Source: Morella rubra
Taxonomy: Eukaryota > Streptophyta > Magnoliopsida > Fagales > Myricaceae
Reading direction: 5' to 3'
Assembly (NCBI GenBank): GCA_003952965.2
Contig: CM025852.1
Coordinates: 23,701,684 to 23,765,683, forward strand
DNA length: 64,000 nucleotides
The stretch's first letter is position 1; each line of letters opens with the position of its first letter. Below are positions 11,291 through 23,237 of this stretch, piece by piece. The notes under the pieces were generated by a model. It had not been told where the DNA came from. It made no database searches and saw only the letters and a list, made by a program, of their open reading frames with translations. The translations under genes and the position numbers were made by a program.

Positions 11291-12602
11291 TCACTTGCTA
11301 AGCCATTTTCTGCAAAATATTTTGCTCAAAAACCACTGCGAATTCTATTTTACCCTCGAGGACAACTGAAAACTCAAGAAACATGGCGAATTTGAAGGAA
11401 GGTTTCGCTGCTCAAGGAGAGATTTCACCGAATATGGTTTGCTCTGGCGAAGATGAGATTAGTCTATTAGCCTTTTTGTGAGGGCTAATGAAAATATTTG
11501 ATTACAGTACTTGGTTCTTTTTGGAAGGCGGAGGTCACCTTGAATAGCCCTATCAAACGAGGCCTTTGACTCCTAAGTAGGCACGTATTAGTATCAAATT
11601 ATTTTTGAGGTTGAATAGTTACATGACACTTCGGGATTTGAACGAGTCCAAACAAAACTTGAGATCGAAGTGTCAGATATAACCGAAATTAGTTTTTTTT
11701 TTTTTTAAATCTATAAGATATTTTTGTTGTAAAGGAACGGGATCATAGTGAATTCCGATATTAGAAAGATGACCAAAAAAAAATAGCATCAAAGTCAAAA
11801 GAGATGGATTTTTTTTTCGAGTTTGGATTCAGTACTAACAACGGTCATCTGTCAACCAACACATTAATTAGTTATATCGACAGTTTAGATCAAATTAGTC
11901 AATGTATTAAAGGTTCAACAATTTTTTCTCTTTTTTTTAATAAATTTAATTTGGGCCATTCATGAAATATGAATGTTTTAGGTTAACGAGACGTATTAGA
12001 AATTTAGTGTTAGGCATGAAACCCTCCCCTTTTTTCCCACGAGAAAAAAGCAAAAGATTTCGAAGGCACAAGGACAAGAAAAATTTTGTACGCTGTTAGC
12101 AATAGTTGACATTTTTTAAACATGAATGAATCGATGATGTTAAAGATATGACTATTAGGGCATTGAAACGACTAAACATAAATTTTTTTTTTCTCACTAT
12201 GGACAATTTTGAAAGTTATTTTTTGGAACCTTAAAGAGGCCCGAAAAGACACATGATGAATCAAAAAAGAAAAAGGGTAGAAAATCGAATGGAAGAAAGA
12301 GACAAGATGGTACATAGAAAGATGCCACATTAAACTTCGCCTTTTCTCTACGAGCTAGATGCATACAAATCGAATGGAAGAAAGAGACAAGATGGTAGAA
12401 AGATGCGGAATTAACTTTGCCCTTTCTTACCATTGATTCATTGAAGAGTAATCTTGCGAGATGTTAAGCTGCTGGGAATTCAAAGAGCCACACGAACATA
12501 TTCAAGTTTGTGTGAAGGAAAATTTTGATTCGAAAGAGAGAGAGAGAGAGAAGTAAGTCCGGCCTCTTTGCTTCTCTCGCCTGATCAGTTTCCCTCTCTG
12601 AA
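11291..12602. other. Spacer upstream of the P450 pseudogene
   Basis: No gene is seen. It holds an 85-bp-period direct repeat (about 12282-12312 and 12367-12397, sharing AATCGAATGGAAGAAAGAGA and ACAAGATGGTA) and a GA microsatellite at 12534-12551, just before the P450 start. Confidence 0.55.
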
Positions 12603-15600
12603 ATGGAAATACCAGTAGCAGTAGGGTCTATTGCATTCTCCATTTGTATTGCTATTCTACTAACCTGTTCATGGAGGGTATTGGATTGGGTTTGGATGAG
12701 GCCGAAGAAGCTGGAGAAGTGCCTCAGACAACAAGGTCTTACAGGAAATTCTAATGAATCTTATCGACTTATGTTTGGAGACTTGATGGATATTTTTTTT
12801 TTTTTTTTTTTTCTAAGCAAAAGGGGAGAGAGGTCAACCAGCGTAGCAACCCTTTCTGAGCGTGACCAAAGGAGCACTCCCGCTACAGAATATTAAGTTT
12901 GAGCCATAGCTACTGCCTAATGGGCGAGCCCGTCACCACAGTACTAGCAAAACCATCAGAGAATCTCAAACCTGTCCATTAGGCCTAAGATCAGGTTTTA
13001 CTTTTGTAAGCGATTTTAACTTATGTTTCTCGAACTCTTGACCTTGAAGCTAGTGAACAATGGGTAGTATCAACTAGGCTACAACCCCACTGGTGACTTG
13101 AAAGATATGTTCATGCTGGAAAAACATGCAAAGTCCCGACCCATGGGTCTCTCCGACGACCCACCACCATTTGTTATCCCCTTTTTTGATCAAACAGTGA
13201 AGATTCATGGTATGTTCAGATATGTTCCGGTGCTATATTGCATTTATCAAGTTCCTATTTATTTATCATGGGTTATGAATAAGGAAAATCTAAAAATTAT
13301 GAAATTGATAATGTGGCACGCCAAGTGACAATATATGATCATGTGGCATGACACATGTCTTAAAAAAAAATAAAAATGATATTATGTTTTATGGCTCAAT
13401 ATTTTTTATTTAATTTATGACTTTTGTTATCTTTATTTTGTTTATTTAATCCATTGTTATAATTATAACTATAATTTAGTTTTAAGACATATGGCACCCC
13501 ACATGATCATCTATTGATATTTGATGTGTGTCATGTCATCAAATCCGTTAGAAATCTGGACGAAAAAACGAAGGAGGGAATGATATTGCAAGGACGGTCT
13601 AAATTCAAGCAGTAATTTTGTCAATTTTAAAAACTCAAAGATATTTTTAAAATCTCCTCGAAACCAGACAGTAATTTTTAAATTTCCTTTTTGGAACTGT
13701 AAGTAGGATCCTATGTATACATGTAGGTATGAACAAATACTTACATGTGATGTCGGGTCAAGCATAATTATGGAAAATACTTACAGAACAAATATGCAGG
13801 TAAGAACTCTTTTGTATGGATTGGCCCAACACCGATGGTGAACATAATTAACCCTGAACAACTAAGAGATATCTTTTCGAGGATCAATGAATTTCAGAGG
13901 CCCAAACTGAATCCACTCGCCAAGTTTATAGCAACCGGACTTCCAGACCTGGAGGGCGAGAAATGGGTAAAAAATAGAAAGCTTATCAGTCCGGCATTCA
14001 GCCTAGAGAAATTAAAGGTACTTTCTGCTACAGAGCACTGTTTATTTGGTTACTCAATGTGCTGAATAAGTTGAAGAACTTGTCTTCTCTGAAACTTTGT
14101 TAGACTCTTGTGTTTGGCCGTAGCATATATTGCCTAAGCTTTACCAGAGCTGCAGCGGGACGGTTGACAAATGGGAGTCGTTGGTCTCGAACGAGGTGTT
14201 CTACGAGTTAGATGTGGCCCTGCCTTCAAAATTTGTCAAGTGATCTGATCTCCCGATCAGCATTTGGAAGTAGCTATGAAGAAGGGAGAAACATATTTCA
14301 ACTTCAGAAAGAACAAGCAAATCTTTTGGTACAAGCTCTGCAGTGTTTACATTCCAAGATGGAGGTAAAATTAAAAGACTTAATTACTTATACAGTCTTT
14401 AAAGTATTGACTTTTAACAAATCAATTCATAGAGTACAATTTTAAACAGGATGGTTCTTAGGGTCCGTTTTTTAGACATACAAGTTTTTTCGTCCATAAA
14501 AAGTTAACCCACTACTGTGAATAAAGTCTAAGGATAAGCTATCCGACTCTAAAAATGAATATCTTGATCTCTAACTTATGTTGGTCTTTCATTAATTGGT
14601 TAATAGTTAGTGGAAAAATAACTTATATGTATAAAAAATGAATCACAGAGACTGTTCCGTTCAAAGTCGTACTCCAATGATTAATTTGTTAAAAGTCAAT
14701 ATCAAAGGACTGTAACGGTAATTAAACCAAACTAAAACCTTTCACTTTCCTTTCTAGTTCACCGGACAATAACTTCAAAATTTCAAAAATAGGAAAAACG
14801 CTCTCAGCTTACGGTTTCCTGTTTTTTTTTCTTTTTCGTGTGGATTCCTACCTACTAAAATCAACAAGAGGATGAAGGAAATTAACAGAGAAGTAGAAGC
14901 TTTGCTTATGGGCAAGATCGAGAAAAGAGAGAAAGCAATGAAGGCAGGCGAAGCCATTTATGATGACGACTTATTAGGAATACCGATGGAATCAAACTTG
15001 AAGGAAATTCAAGAAAAAGGAGTCGACAAGAAGGTCGGAATGAGCATTAAGGACGTAATAGAGGAATGTAAGCTTTTTTACTTCGCTGGGAAAGAGACGA
15101 CCTCTGTTTTGCTTGTTTGGACTCTGATTTTGTTGAGTAGACATCAGGATTGGCAAGCGTGTGCAAGAGAGGAGGTTTTCCAAGTTTTTGGCAAAACCAA
15201 ACCAGATTTTGATGGCTTAAATCGGCTCAAAGTTGTATGTAATCGTATCACTCATGATTAGAATGATGAATCAATTTCAGACTTCACAGTCACAAAACCA
15301 AATGGAATATGGAATGTGTTTGTTTTTTTTTTTTCAATGTCACAGGTGACGATGATTTTGTACGAGGTACTAAGATTGTACCCAGCGATAGTCATGCTTG
15401 CTCGATCTGTTCCCAACAACATAAAACTCGGCGAGGTGTCATTACCAGCTGGGGTGATGCTCTCCTCACAAACGCACCTCGTTCATCAGGATCATCAACT
15501 TTGGGGTGACGATGCTACCGAGTTTAGACCGGAGAGGTTCTCAGAAGGAGTCTCGAAGGCAACCAAGGGCCGAGTTTCTTTCTTCCCCTTCGGATGGGGT

Positions 15601-15783
15601 CCTCGGATATGCATTGGACAGAGCTTTGCAATGCTGGAAGCCAAAATGGCCCTGACAACCATTCTCCGACGCTTCTCATTTGAGCTTTCCCCATCCTATT
15701 GTCATGCTCCCAAGTCAGTAATAACTCTTCAGCCACAGAATGGCGCTCACATCATATTACGAATTCTGCAGCAAATCAACTAG
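12603..15783 (+). pseudogene. CYP72A-type cytochrome P450 pseudogene
   Basis: Five exons of a CYP72A-family P450 (an ER-anchored monooxygenase) can be aligned: 12603-12793 plus 13095-13209 (exon 1 split by a SINE), 13800-14017, 14124-14364, about 14840-15234, and 15346-15783. The N-terminal anchor [20 protein letters not shown], the [16 protein letters not shown] linker, the I-helix AGKETTS, the ExxR motif EVLR, the PERF motif and the haem loop [10 protein letters not shown] are all present. Defects are (1) a 301-bp SINE in exon 1, (2) a 2-bp loss in exon 3 where DVWPCLQ should read through GTGTGG, (3) a second shift near 14341 before the IPxWR block, and (4) no AG acceptor before exon 4 (GTGTG in place of an AG). 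Family members normally have about 515 residues in five exons. Not translatable as a P450. Confidence 0.88.
12794..13094 (-). mobile_element. tRNA-derived SINE inserted in P450 exon 1
   Basis: The element is flanked by GACTTGATGGATAT (12780-12793) and GACTTGAAAGATAT (13095-13108), a 14-bp target-site duplication with two changes. The left end is a long T run followed by CTAAGC, so the element reads on the minus strand and ends in poly(A). Its head on the minus strand contains TAGCCTAGTTGATA (A-box-like) and AGAGTTCGAGA (B-box-like), the two parts of a tRNA-type Pol III promoter. Removing the element and one TSD restores the P450 reading FGDLKDMFM, which proves insertion into a formerly intact exon. 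A related copy lies at 58885-59101. Confidence 0.85.
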
Positions 15784-16223
15784 TAATTGCGGTCAGAATA
15801 TGTATGGAACTGCAATCCATGTAGTTCTCTGCGGCCTATCAAATGGGATTGAAGAAAGTGTAAAATTGGAACTGCGATTAATATACTAAACCGGGCCTTA
15901 TGAAGTACATGATACATCCCTCTTCACGAATTCAAACTGAAGTTAGTTTAATCTTATCATAAACGTTGTGGACAGATTAGTTACAACTTTTTCCTTTGTT
16001 CTTTCCTAAGTTCAGGAGAACGGATTTGTGATTGTGTCCAACAGTCCAAGTTCCAACAACCTTAAAAGCGAAAGTTCAGCCAAAAGAAAAATCTTGATTC
16101 ATCTCCTAGTCCCTGTTACAACTGAAAAATTACATACAGAATGACAGTAAAAGAAGTGAAAATATAAAACTACAAACGGAACATGTACGAAAAATTCCAA
16201 GCTGCTGTAATGCATGACCAATA
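15784..16223. other. Short spacer between convergent genes
   Basis: About 440 bp between the P450 pseudogene (plus) and the Snapin-like gene (minus). It presumably contains both 3' UTRs. Nothing else is seen. Confidence 0.5.
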
Positions 16224-19200
16224 TTAATGCTGTCCAGAACTTTCGGCAGCCATCTTCTCTACATGATACACATAAACCTTTCAGTTCCATGCATATGAAA
16301 CAAGAAGAAGAAAACAAAGCAAAGAAACACCTCCAATCATTAATGAAAAGTATACAAATTATTCCGATTTGAATCCCAAGAATATTTTCTTCACCAGAGT
16401 GAATAGAACTGCATAAGTTTTTGTTCCTAGATATTAATTAGTCAACTGACTGCAGCCAAAAGAAAGAGTCATGCATCAAACTTGTTTCCCTATTACCTAC
16501 AAAGCTCAGCTTATGCAGTTGATGTAGTGAATCATATTGCAACGCATATGTTGAATAATATATCGGCTTCTTAACAGGCAGAGAGGAATCCAAACTCCTT
16601 TCAAGAGGTTACAAGTCACAGACTCATACGTCCATCACATACAAATAGATCAAGTGGATTCAGACTTCCATTGTATAGACCCTCTGTAATTGTGCTGTTC
16701 TAACAAAGCATACGGACTGTTCTAACAAAGCATACGGACTGTGGCCTTTGATTAGATACAGTTACTGGAGACAATATGCGTGTGATATTATCACACACTG
16801 AACCAAGTCAAGTGATAAACGCATTTGTATCCCTTACTGCTCAACCAACCAGGTCACATGAACCACTCTTACAAGCCAGAATTCACGAATTCCTAGCTGA
16901 TCATAGTAACTTATGATGGAATTATAAATGTCCGAACAAATATTGTGTATCAATCTTACAGTGATCCTTTCAACTTCCTGCTTTTATCATAACCCAGCCC
17001 CCATTATTTCTACTCACCTGTTGATATACAGATTTGTGCTTTTATCCATAACTAACAGTTGAACACTTTCCATTCTGATCCCTTACAAGGCCAATTTGAA
17101 TCAGGTTTTGAAAATAATGACTTCATTCAAATATACAAACTTGTGAAAAACAAAAAACAATATAACGAATGGTTTTATGGCTACCATCAGAATTTCTCAG
17201 GGTCCTCCCATCTAGTCCATCTAGTCGTCAGTAGCTTATATCCTCCCCCCCCCCCCACCAAAAAAAATTACAAAAATAAAATTAAGGAAGAAGAAAACCC
17301 ACAAATATGAAATGGGAAGAAATGCCAAATGCGCTATAAACTTTAACAGACCAGGCAAGACATTTTAATGTAGTATTCTGATCACTGCTCATATTCATTA
17401 CCCCGAAAATGAAGAAAAAAGTGTCAAGTGTTACAAGCTTATAGGCTATCAAGAAATTAAACAAAATACAACATGCAATCTAGGGAGATAGTAAGTACCA
17501 TGTAACACGCCCACAGACAGCATTCGGTCTATATTATCAACTCGGTGCTGTATGGATTTTAAAAGTGAATTCAATGATGACACTCTCTTTCTAACACCAG
17601 AAATCTTGGCAGCATGCTGCATAATGAACGGCGAGGGTGCATCTTCTAACAATTGATCAAGCTCTGTCACAGCATGTGATACTTTGGTCAACATAATAAT
17701 TTTCAGAACATAGAATTTAGACTTACACAAGAAGGAAATCAAATACAACTCATGCAGACATGAACACAACAGTATCCGGCCTCATTTCCTTAAGAGTAAA
17801 ACTAATGCATTCCATTTTTCAAGTTTGCACTAGGGTTCAAATATAGGAACCATCTGCAAAAGAATTTTATGAGGATTGGGAAGCTGAAGTGATTGATCAT
17901 GTTGATGGTATAAACTATGAAACCAAGAATTCTCTTTTCAAACAAACCGTAGACTATGCGACTCCAAAAAGGGGGAAAAAGAGACTATAAAAGCGTTAAG
18001 GTCACATTTGGTTGTGCAGAATCTGCAGGAAGAGAATGAATGGCAACAGTGGTGTTGGGATTTTGCTCCAGTACTAAAGGGAGCAACAGCAGAGAAGTAT
18101 GGCAACAACAGAGGGTGGTAGTGGCTGTGGATGCCAGATCTGGCACCAATTTCGTGCCCCTTGACAAACCTCTCAGGCAAGAACTTAAACTTCAACATGG
18201 ATAAGTATAATTCTGCAACCTATACTGCCTTTGAATGTAATTTCATGCCCCCTTGGCAAACATTTCAGGCAAGAAGTTTTCAATAGCTGCTGGAATGCCT
18301 TTATTATGGCTTCAGACTCTTATGGGATACTAGCACCTAGCTTCCCTGACAGGAGTGAGGTTCGTCAATCTAGAAAGAAAAAAAATTCTGTAACAGGTAA
18401 ACGACACTCACCCATAACAGAATGCTGTAGTTTGTCGGTACCTAAAACAGATTAAGGGGGTGTTTGTTTCCCCAATATTTTGGGGTCTCAAAATTTCCAA
18501 CAAAACAAACACACTCCAAAATTTTTAACTTTTACACATACACACTTCACTTTTCACAAACTTCAATAAATCTCAATAAAGTAAAGATTCTCAAAATTTC
18601 GGGAATATTCCCCAAAATTTTGGCAAACAAACACCCCCTAACACTCCTCATCCAGCATCAACATCATAAAAACTTTAAAATGACATAAAATAAGACTCTA
18701 TGATCCACTAAGAGTATTTGTAAACTTCCAAGGAGGTACTGCAACTACTCTAGGCCATAGTTACAGGTATCTTGAACCTATAAATTTACCCCTTCTTGAT
18801 CTCTAGGCCATGATACATATCCCCGCAAGCACACCTACTTTGCATGACGTAATTTGACACTTTCACTCCGATTTATATGAAAGCAAAGCTGGAAATCAGC
18901 CGGGTGAGATATTCAGTCTGTCAGAGAATGTCCGTAAGGAAAATTCTACTTGATGGATGAAGCCGGCGCCATTTATTCATATCATACCATGGATTTCAAC
19001 AAAGCACATTGTCAAAATGCAGCAACTCAAACAGTAAGACCAGCAGACGCAAAAGCATACAACAAATGAGGCAACTTAATTCAAACACAGAATAGAGTAT
19101 CAGCATATATGTGAAAGACTTGACAAGAACGCAAATTTCACAAGCTCCAGCGATCGAGGAAAGAAGCAACACCTCGGGTGACACGATCGAGGGAGGAGGA

Positions 19201-19419
19201 GAGCTGGTCCTGGCTTCCAACAGCGTCCCGAGCTCTGGAATCGAAGTCCCTAATGACGGTGGCCAGCGTGGAGGACAGCCCTCTGGACACAGCATCGGAG
19301 GAGCTCCTGACGACGTCGGATTCTGGTTGCCCATTTGGAGAAACATGATTCTGATTTTCAACAGCGACACTACTCTCGTCGTCAGTTTTATCGCAATTTT
19401 TAACCCCCGAGGCTTCCAT
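16224..19419 (-). CDS. Snapin/BLOC-1-like small coiled-coil protein
   Basis: Exon 1 (19173-19419) starts MEASGVKNCDKTDDESS and ends ...SSLDRVTR. A GT donor there joins in phase to exon 2, whose high end is 17663, giving the junction VTR-ELDQLLEDAP. Exon 2 continues SPFIMQHAAKISGVRKRVSS and ends LLKSIQHRVDNIDRMLS. The pattern xPFIxxxAxKIxxxRKRVxxLNxxLKxIQxRxxNIxRML resembles Snapin (BLOC-1/BORC subunit: lysosome-related organelle and vesicle trafficking). The 3' end is uncertain: exon 2 may stop at a GTGGGC donor or at the stronger GTACTTAC donor (17498). A candidate last exon, 16224-16277, encodes VEKMAAESSGQH and fits only the first option, for about 149 aa in total. The roughly 1.5 kb intron 1 (17664-19172) carries a MITE at 18456-18638. 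Confidence 0.6.
16694..16737. repeat. 22-bp tandem duplication
   Basis: CTGTTCTAACAAAGCATACG followed by GA is present twice in perfect tandem, in the 3' intron of the Snapin-like gene. It looks like a recent replication slippage or repair duplication. Confidence 0.85.
18456..18638. mobile_element. MITE, GTTTGTTT-type, 183 bp
   Basis: The left end GGGGGTGTTTGTTTCCCCAA and right end TGGCAAACAAACACCCCC are inverted copies. TAA flanks both sides (18453-18455, 18639-18641), a 3-bp duplication typical of PIF/Harbinger-derived MITEs. Ends, length and interior match the element at 10459-10640. It lies within intron 1 of the Snapin-like gene. Confidence 0.8.
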
Positions 19420-19564
19420 TTAAGTCAGTAGCGATTCGCTATTAGAGCGGAGGCTCTTCCAATATTTCGGTTATTTGGCTACTGGGGTTTTCTTCTTCGT
19501 CCTCCCAACCGAGCCTCGAATTTATACATCTCCGTCCAAAATTTTATTTTCTTGTTTTTTTTCT

Positions 19565-19595
<31 letters not shown>

Positions 19596-19670
19596 CTCTG
19601 TTGGTAGGGATTGTCTTCCACGTTTAAATTGTTATCTAAAATCCACAAGTAAACCTATCGATTTCTTTCG

Positions 19671-19860
19671 AGGCGTTTGTTTGTCTAATTTTTTGGAGGT
19701 TTAAAATTTCTACTGCATCAAACATATTTCACAAACTTCAATAAATTTTACATTTTTAAACATATACTTCACATTTTTCACAAACCTCAATAAACTTCAA
19801 CATTCAAAATATTCTTAAAATTTTAAAAATGTTTCTCAAAATTTCGGTAAACAAACGCCC
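19671..19860. mobile_element. MITE relic of the same family
   Basis: The left end AGGCGTTTGTTTGTC and right end GGTAAACAAACGCCC are inverted. The interior again holds CACAAACTTCAATAAA and CACAAACCTCAATAAA. The target duplication is not clear, so this copy is older or its edges have decayed. It sits just upstream of the Snapin-like gene start. Confidence 0.65.
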
Positions 19861-20020
19861 TTATTTGACGATAGATTTCCTCAATTCAATCCCAAAAAAA
19901 AAAAATTCCAAGTCATATCGACAAATAAAAATAAAATGAACAGTTACAAGGGAAGGAGGGAAAAAAGGGGGAGGAGAGAGAGAGAGAGGAGAGGACGCAC
20001 TATTTATTCTCGGGAAAATA

Positions 20021-20255
20021 AAAATGTGTTGTATTTTTTTCGAGTGAAAAAATATTATTGACAGGGCATTGATTCATTCGAAATCCAATTCTTTTATTTA
20101 AATTTTACATTATGGTAATAGACCACAGAGGACCGTATAAAAGTGTGTTGTATTTTTTTCGAGTGAAAAAATATTATTGACAGGGCATTGATTCATTCGA
20201 AATCCAATTCCTTTATCTAAATTTTAGATTATGGTAATAGACCACAGAGGACCGT
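20021..20255. repeat. Tandem duplication, 119-bp period
   Basis: Two adjacent copies of an approximately 119-bp unit, both containing TTGTATTTTTTTCGAGTGAA and AATAGACCACAGAGGACCGT, differ at only a few positions. Non-coding. The near identity points to a recent duplication. Confidence 0.85.
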
Positions 20256-21530
20256 TTTCAAGCATGAATCGGTGAAAAGAGAGATTATTTTATGTTTATA
20301 TTGTGATAAAAAGAAATAATTTGATGAGAGAGAAGTTATTTTATAATTATTTTATTAGAGTAAATATATGGCATGTAAACACCACTTACTGGCCCCATTG
20401 AAATGGCTTATGAACCATGCTTTTTCTTGCCATCAAATTCATTTAAAATGGAGATAAAAATGATAATTTGAGAATTTTTTTTTCAAGTTAAGTTCCCTTT
20501 CCAATCCCACAAATTGATTCTGATAGGGCTCAGGGCTGGAGGGGTTCTGTTTTCCTCTTCTAGGGCCTAGAATTTTATCGAGTACGAGTCAAGAAATAAA
20601 GGGGATAAAGCCACTCAAGCCTAAGTGGAATATACGAGGGAAGTGGAAAAGGAGAGGAATGGATCAAGGCAAGAAGACAGAGAAGAGGGAAGAAAGAAAG
20701 GAGAAAAGGAAGGGATAGCAAGAAGATGTAGAAGGTAGGTTGAAGGAAGTGCACAAAGAAAGCTTTGCATGATTACAAACTTACAGGGAAAAAGGAATGA
20801 AAGTTGAAACCCAGTCGTCACCATGTTAACCTAAACTCTGTAAATATTTTCCAGTCTATATTTTTCCGGTACCTCCATAGGTACCATCCTCTCCACAACA
20901 ACCTCTCCTTCTTCTTCTTCTCTCTCTCTCTAAGCTACAAATAACATGAGGGTAGTGAACCGGAAGGAAAACACAGTGAAACTTTTAAAGCTTGTTGCAA
21001 GGGCTCATAAATATTCTCAAAAGCACTAACCTATTTCTAAATCCCTATTTTTGAAGATTGAAGTTCTAACAGTTATCGGACGTATAGAAGTAACTGAAAA
21101 AAAGATCAAGCAGTTGCAATTAACAAAGATTTAAAGATAAATAAATAAAAGCACCCAAAGAATTGGTTTCCATCAGATAAGGTTCAAGGAAGAAGCTGCC
21201 CAAGCAAATACCATATCAGATGTTAGATTAGTTATGATGCAAACTCAAAGTAAGAGTATTTACATACTTAAACAGCCCCGGATATGCAAGACAGAGCATA
21301 GTCCTTGAAGCAAAGAAAGGGTTACCTCGAACCTGAGATCCTCAGCATAAGCTCGTCCACTTTGAAACATTTGATTACAATGACCAAAAGAGGCAACTTT
21401 TTTGTTGGCCTATCTACAAAAACCTTAAACCATCATTGGGCACAGACTTGAACCAAATAAACAAATCTTTCTCCTACAAACTCCATATTCCTGTTTCCTT
21501 CTTTCTATTTTCATGGAATTCTCATGTTAC
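20256..21530. other. Spacer and 3' flank of the PPR gene
   Basis: No coding content is seen apart from shadow ORFs. A CTT-type pyrimidine tract occurs at about 20900-20930. The part next to 21531 is probably the PPR gene 3' UTR. Confidence 0.5.
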
Positions 21531-23237
21531 CTATATTGGTAAACTCTCAAGGTCATACTGCATAGCAATTCTTTCCACTGTATTCTGGCTCACAACCTGT
21601 CTAAGGTACAACTCTTTCAAAACTTTGGCTGCCAACTCTTTTTCGTTTTCATGGGCAATACCTTCCACAAGAATGGTATAAGTTGTTTCATTAGGCATAT
21701 ATCCTTTCTCAATCATCATCTGAAAAACTTCCAAGGATAAATCTGTTCTTTGTGATTTGCAAAATCCAAGAATAAGTGCATTGAAGTTTTCGGTATCCGG
21801 CCTAAAGTTATTTTCTTCCATCACCCAGAACATCTCCATGGCCTCATCTAGCATTCCCTCTGTACACAATCCTCTAATTAAAGATGAATAGGTATAAGAA
21901 TCTGGCATAAATCCAAGCGTTGTCATCTCATATAAAAGCTGAAATGCTGGATACGTGTTTCCTTTCCTACACAAGCTTGTAATCACAATTCTGCAGAAAT
22001 CATGCATGGAGGAATTTTGCTTATTACCCAAGCTCTGAATTATTGAGAATGCCTCTTTCACCATCCCCTCCTCACAGAGCAGAGCTATGGCATTGTATGT
22101 TCCTTCGTTAGGATTACACCGATGATAAATCATTTTGTCTAAACACTTAACAACAAGATCTACTTTCATCTCTGTGCAGAGACGAGCGATTATAGGGTTG
22201 TAGCTTGCGGCGGTAGGCCTGAAACCAGCCCTCATCATTTCTTCCAGAACCTCAAGAGCATGTTCTGTTCTGCCATTGAGAGCAAGCGAACCAATCAATA
22301 TGTTATAAGTAACTATTGAGGGTGACCGATCCTCACCATCCATCTCAGCCAGAAGCTCATTTGCTTCCTCCCACCGCCCCTTGTAGCACAGACTTCTCAA
22401 CAGAATGTTATAACTGACAACGTTTGGATTGAACCCCTTTGACGGCAAATCCCTGAAGAACTGGATTGCCTCTTCGATCCTATCTTCCTTGCACAGCCCA
22501 GTTAACAAAATGTTGTAACTAACCAAATTAGGCTTCCCGCCCTTTGCAATTATCTCATCCAATAGCTTCATAGCTTCATTTACTCCTTTTTCCTTATAAG
22601 CAGCTTCAAGCAAGAAGGAGTATGTGAATGCATTTGGGATCAGCCCCTTCTGCATCAATCGATCCAAAAGCTGCAAGCTCTGGTTCAAGTTTCCGTGCAT
22701 ACAAAGACCTCTAAGAAGTGAATTATACGTAACGGTATTGGTTGGGAAGCCATGTTCCTCCATATTTTCAACCAATTGCATTGCATACCCAACATTCCCT
22801 CTTTTACACAAATAATTCACCAAGTATGTGTAGGAAGCTGCATCAGGTATAACACCAGAACCAATCATCATCTCCATCACTCTAATTGCTTTCCTCATCT
22901 TATTTGCCTTGCATAGATCATACAAAAGCTGAGTTGCTTGAGCTACGTCAGGCTTTTGGCCCTTCCCTACCATGTACTCCAAGTGAAAAAACGTATCATT
23001 GAGTCTAATCTCCCTACTTCTTGAGTCACTCTTCCCAGACCTCCAGTTGGGCAGAGTGAAAACAGCGTCTTTTGGAGAAATGGTGATCTGAGTAGATGCC
23101 AAAACTTTAGAAAAGCCCTTGCTAAGTGAAAAAGTCTGCAGATTTGGGATATGAGAGAAGAATCCAGAGCCTCCCCTTCTAATAGTATCTGGTGATGGGT
23201 TTATAATAGAGGACACTGAATTCAGTAGGGTTGCCAT
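21531..23237 (-). CDS. P-type PPR protein, At1g79080-like
   Basis: An intronless 568-aa frame. Residues 1-60 are rich in serine and basic residues with few acids, as in a chloroplast transit peptide. From residue 97 to 550 there are 13 consecutive 35-residue pentatricopeptide repeats (one, about 377-410, has 34), each with the pattern xxxTYNxLLxGLCxxGxxxxAxxLLxxMxxxGxxP. No E, E+ or DYW extension follows, so this is P class: an organelle RNA-binding protein acting in RNA stability, processing or translation. Blocks such as QITISPKDAVFTLPNWRSGK and EIRLNDTFFHLEYMVGKGQ match what I recall of Arabidopsis At1g79080 (chloroplastic), making it the likely orthologue. The start ATG has a leader upstream on the minus strand and no in-frame alternative. 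Confidence 0.92.
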   Translation of the reverse strand: MATLLNSVSSIINPSPDTIRRGGSGFFSHIPNLQTFSLSKGFSKVLASTQITISPKDAVFTLPNWRSGKSDSRSREIRLNDTFFHLEYMVGKGQKPDVAQATQLLYDLCKANKMRKAIRVMEMMIGSGVIPDAASYTYLVNYLCKRGNVGYAMQLVENMEEHGFPTNTVTYNSLLRGLCMHGNLNQSLQLLDRLMQKGLIPNAFTYSFLLEAAYKEKGVNEAMKLLDEIIAKGGKPNLVSYNILLTGLCKEDRIEEAIQFFRDLPSKGFNPNVVSYNILLRSLCYKGRWEEANELLAEMDGEDRSPSIVTYNILIGSLALNGRTEHALEVLEEMMRAGFRPTAASYNPIIARLCTEMKVDLVVKCLDKMIYHRCNPNEGTYNAIALLCEEGMVKEAFSIIQSLGNKQNSSMHDFCRIVITSLCRKGNTYPAFQLLYEMTTLGFMPDSYTYSSLIRGLCTEGMLDEAMEMFWVMEENNFRPDTENFNALILGFCKSQRTDLSLEVFQMMIEKGYMPNETTYTILVEGIAHENEKELAAKVLKELYLRQVVSQNTVERIAMQYDLESLPI

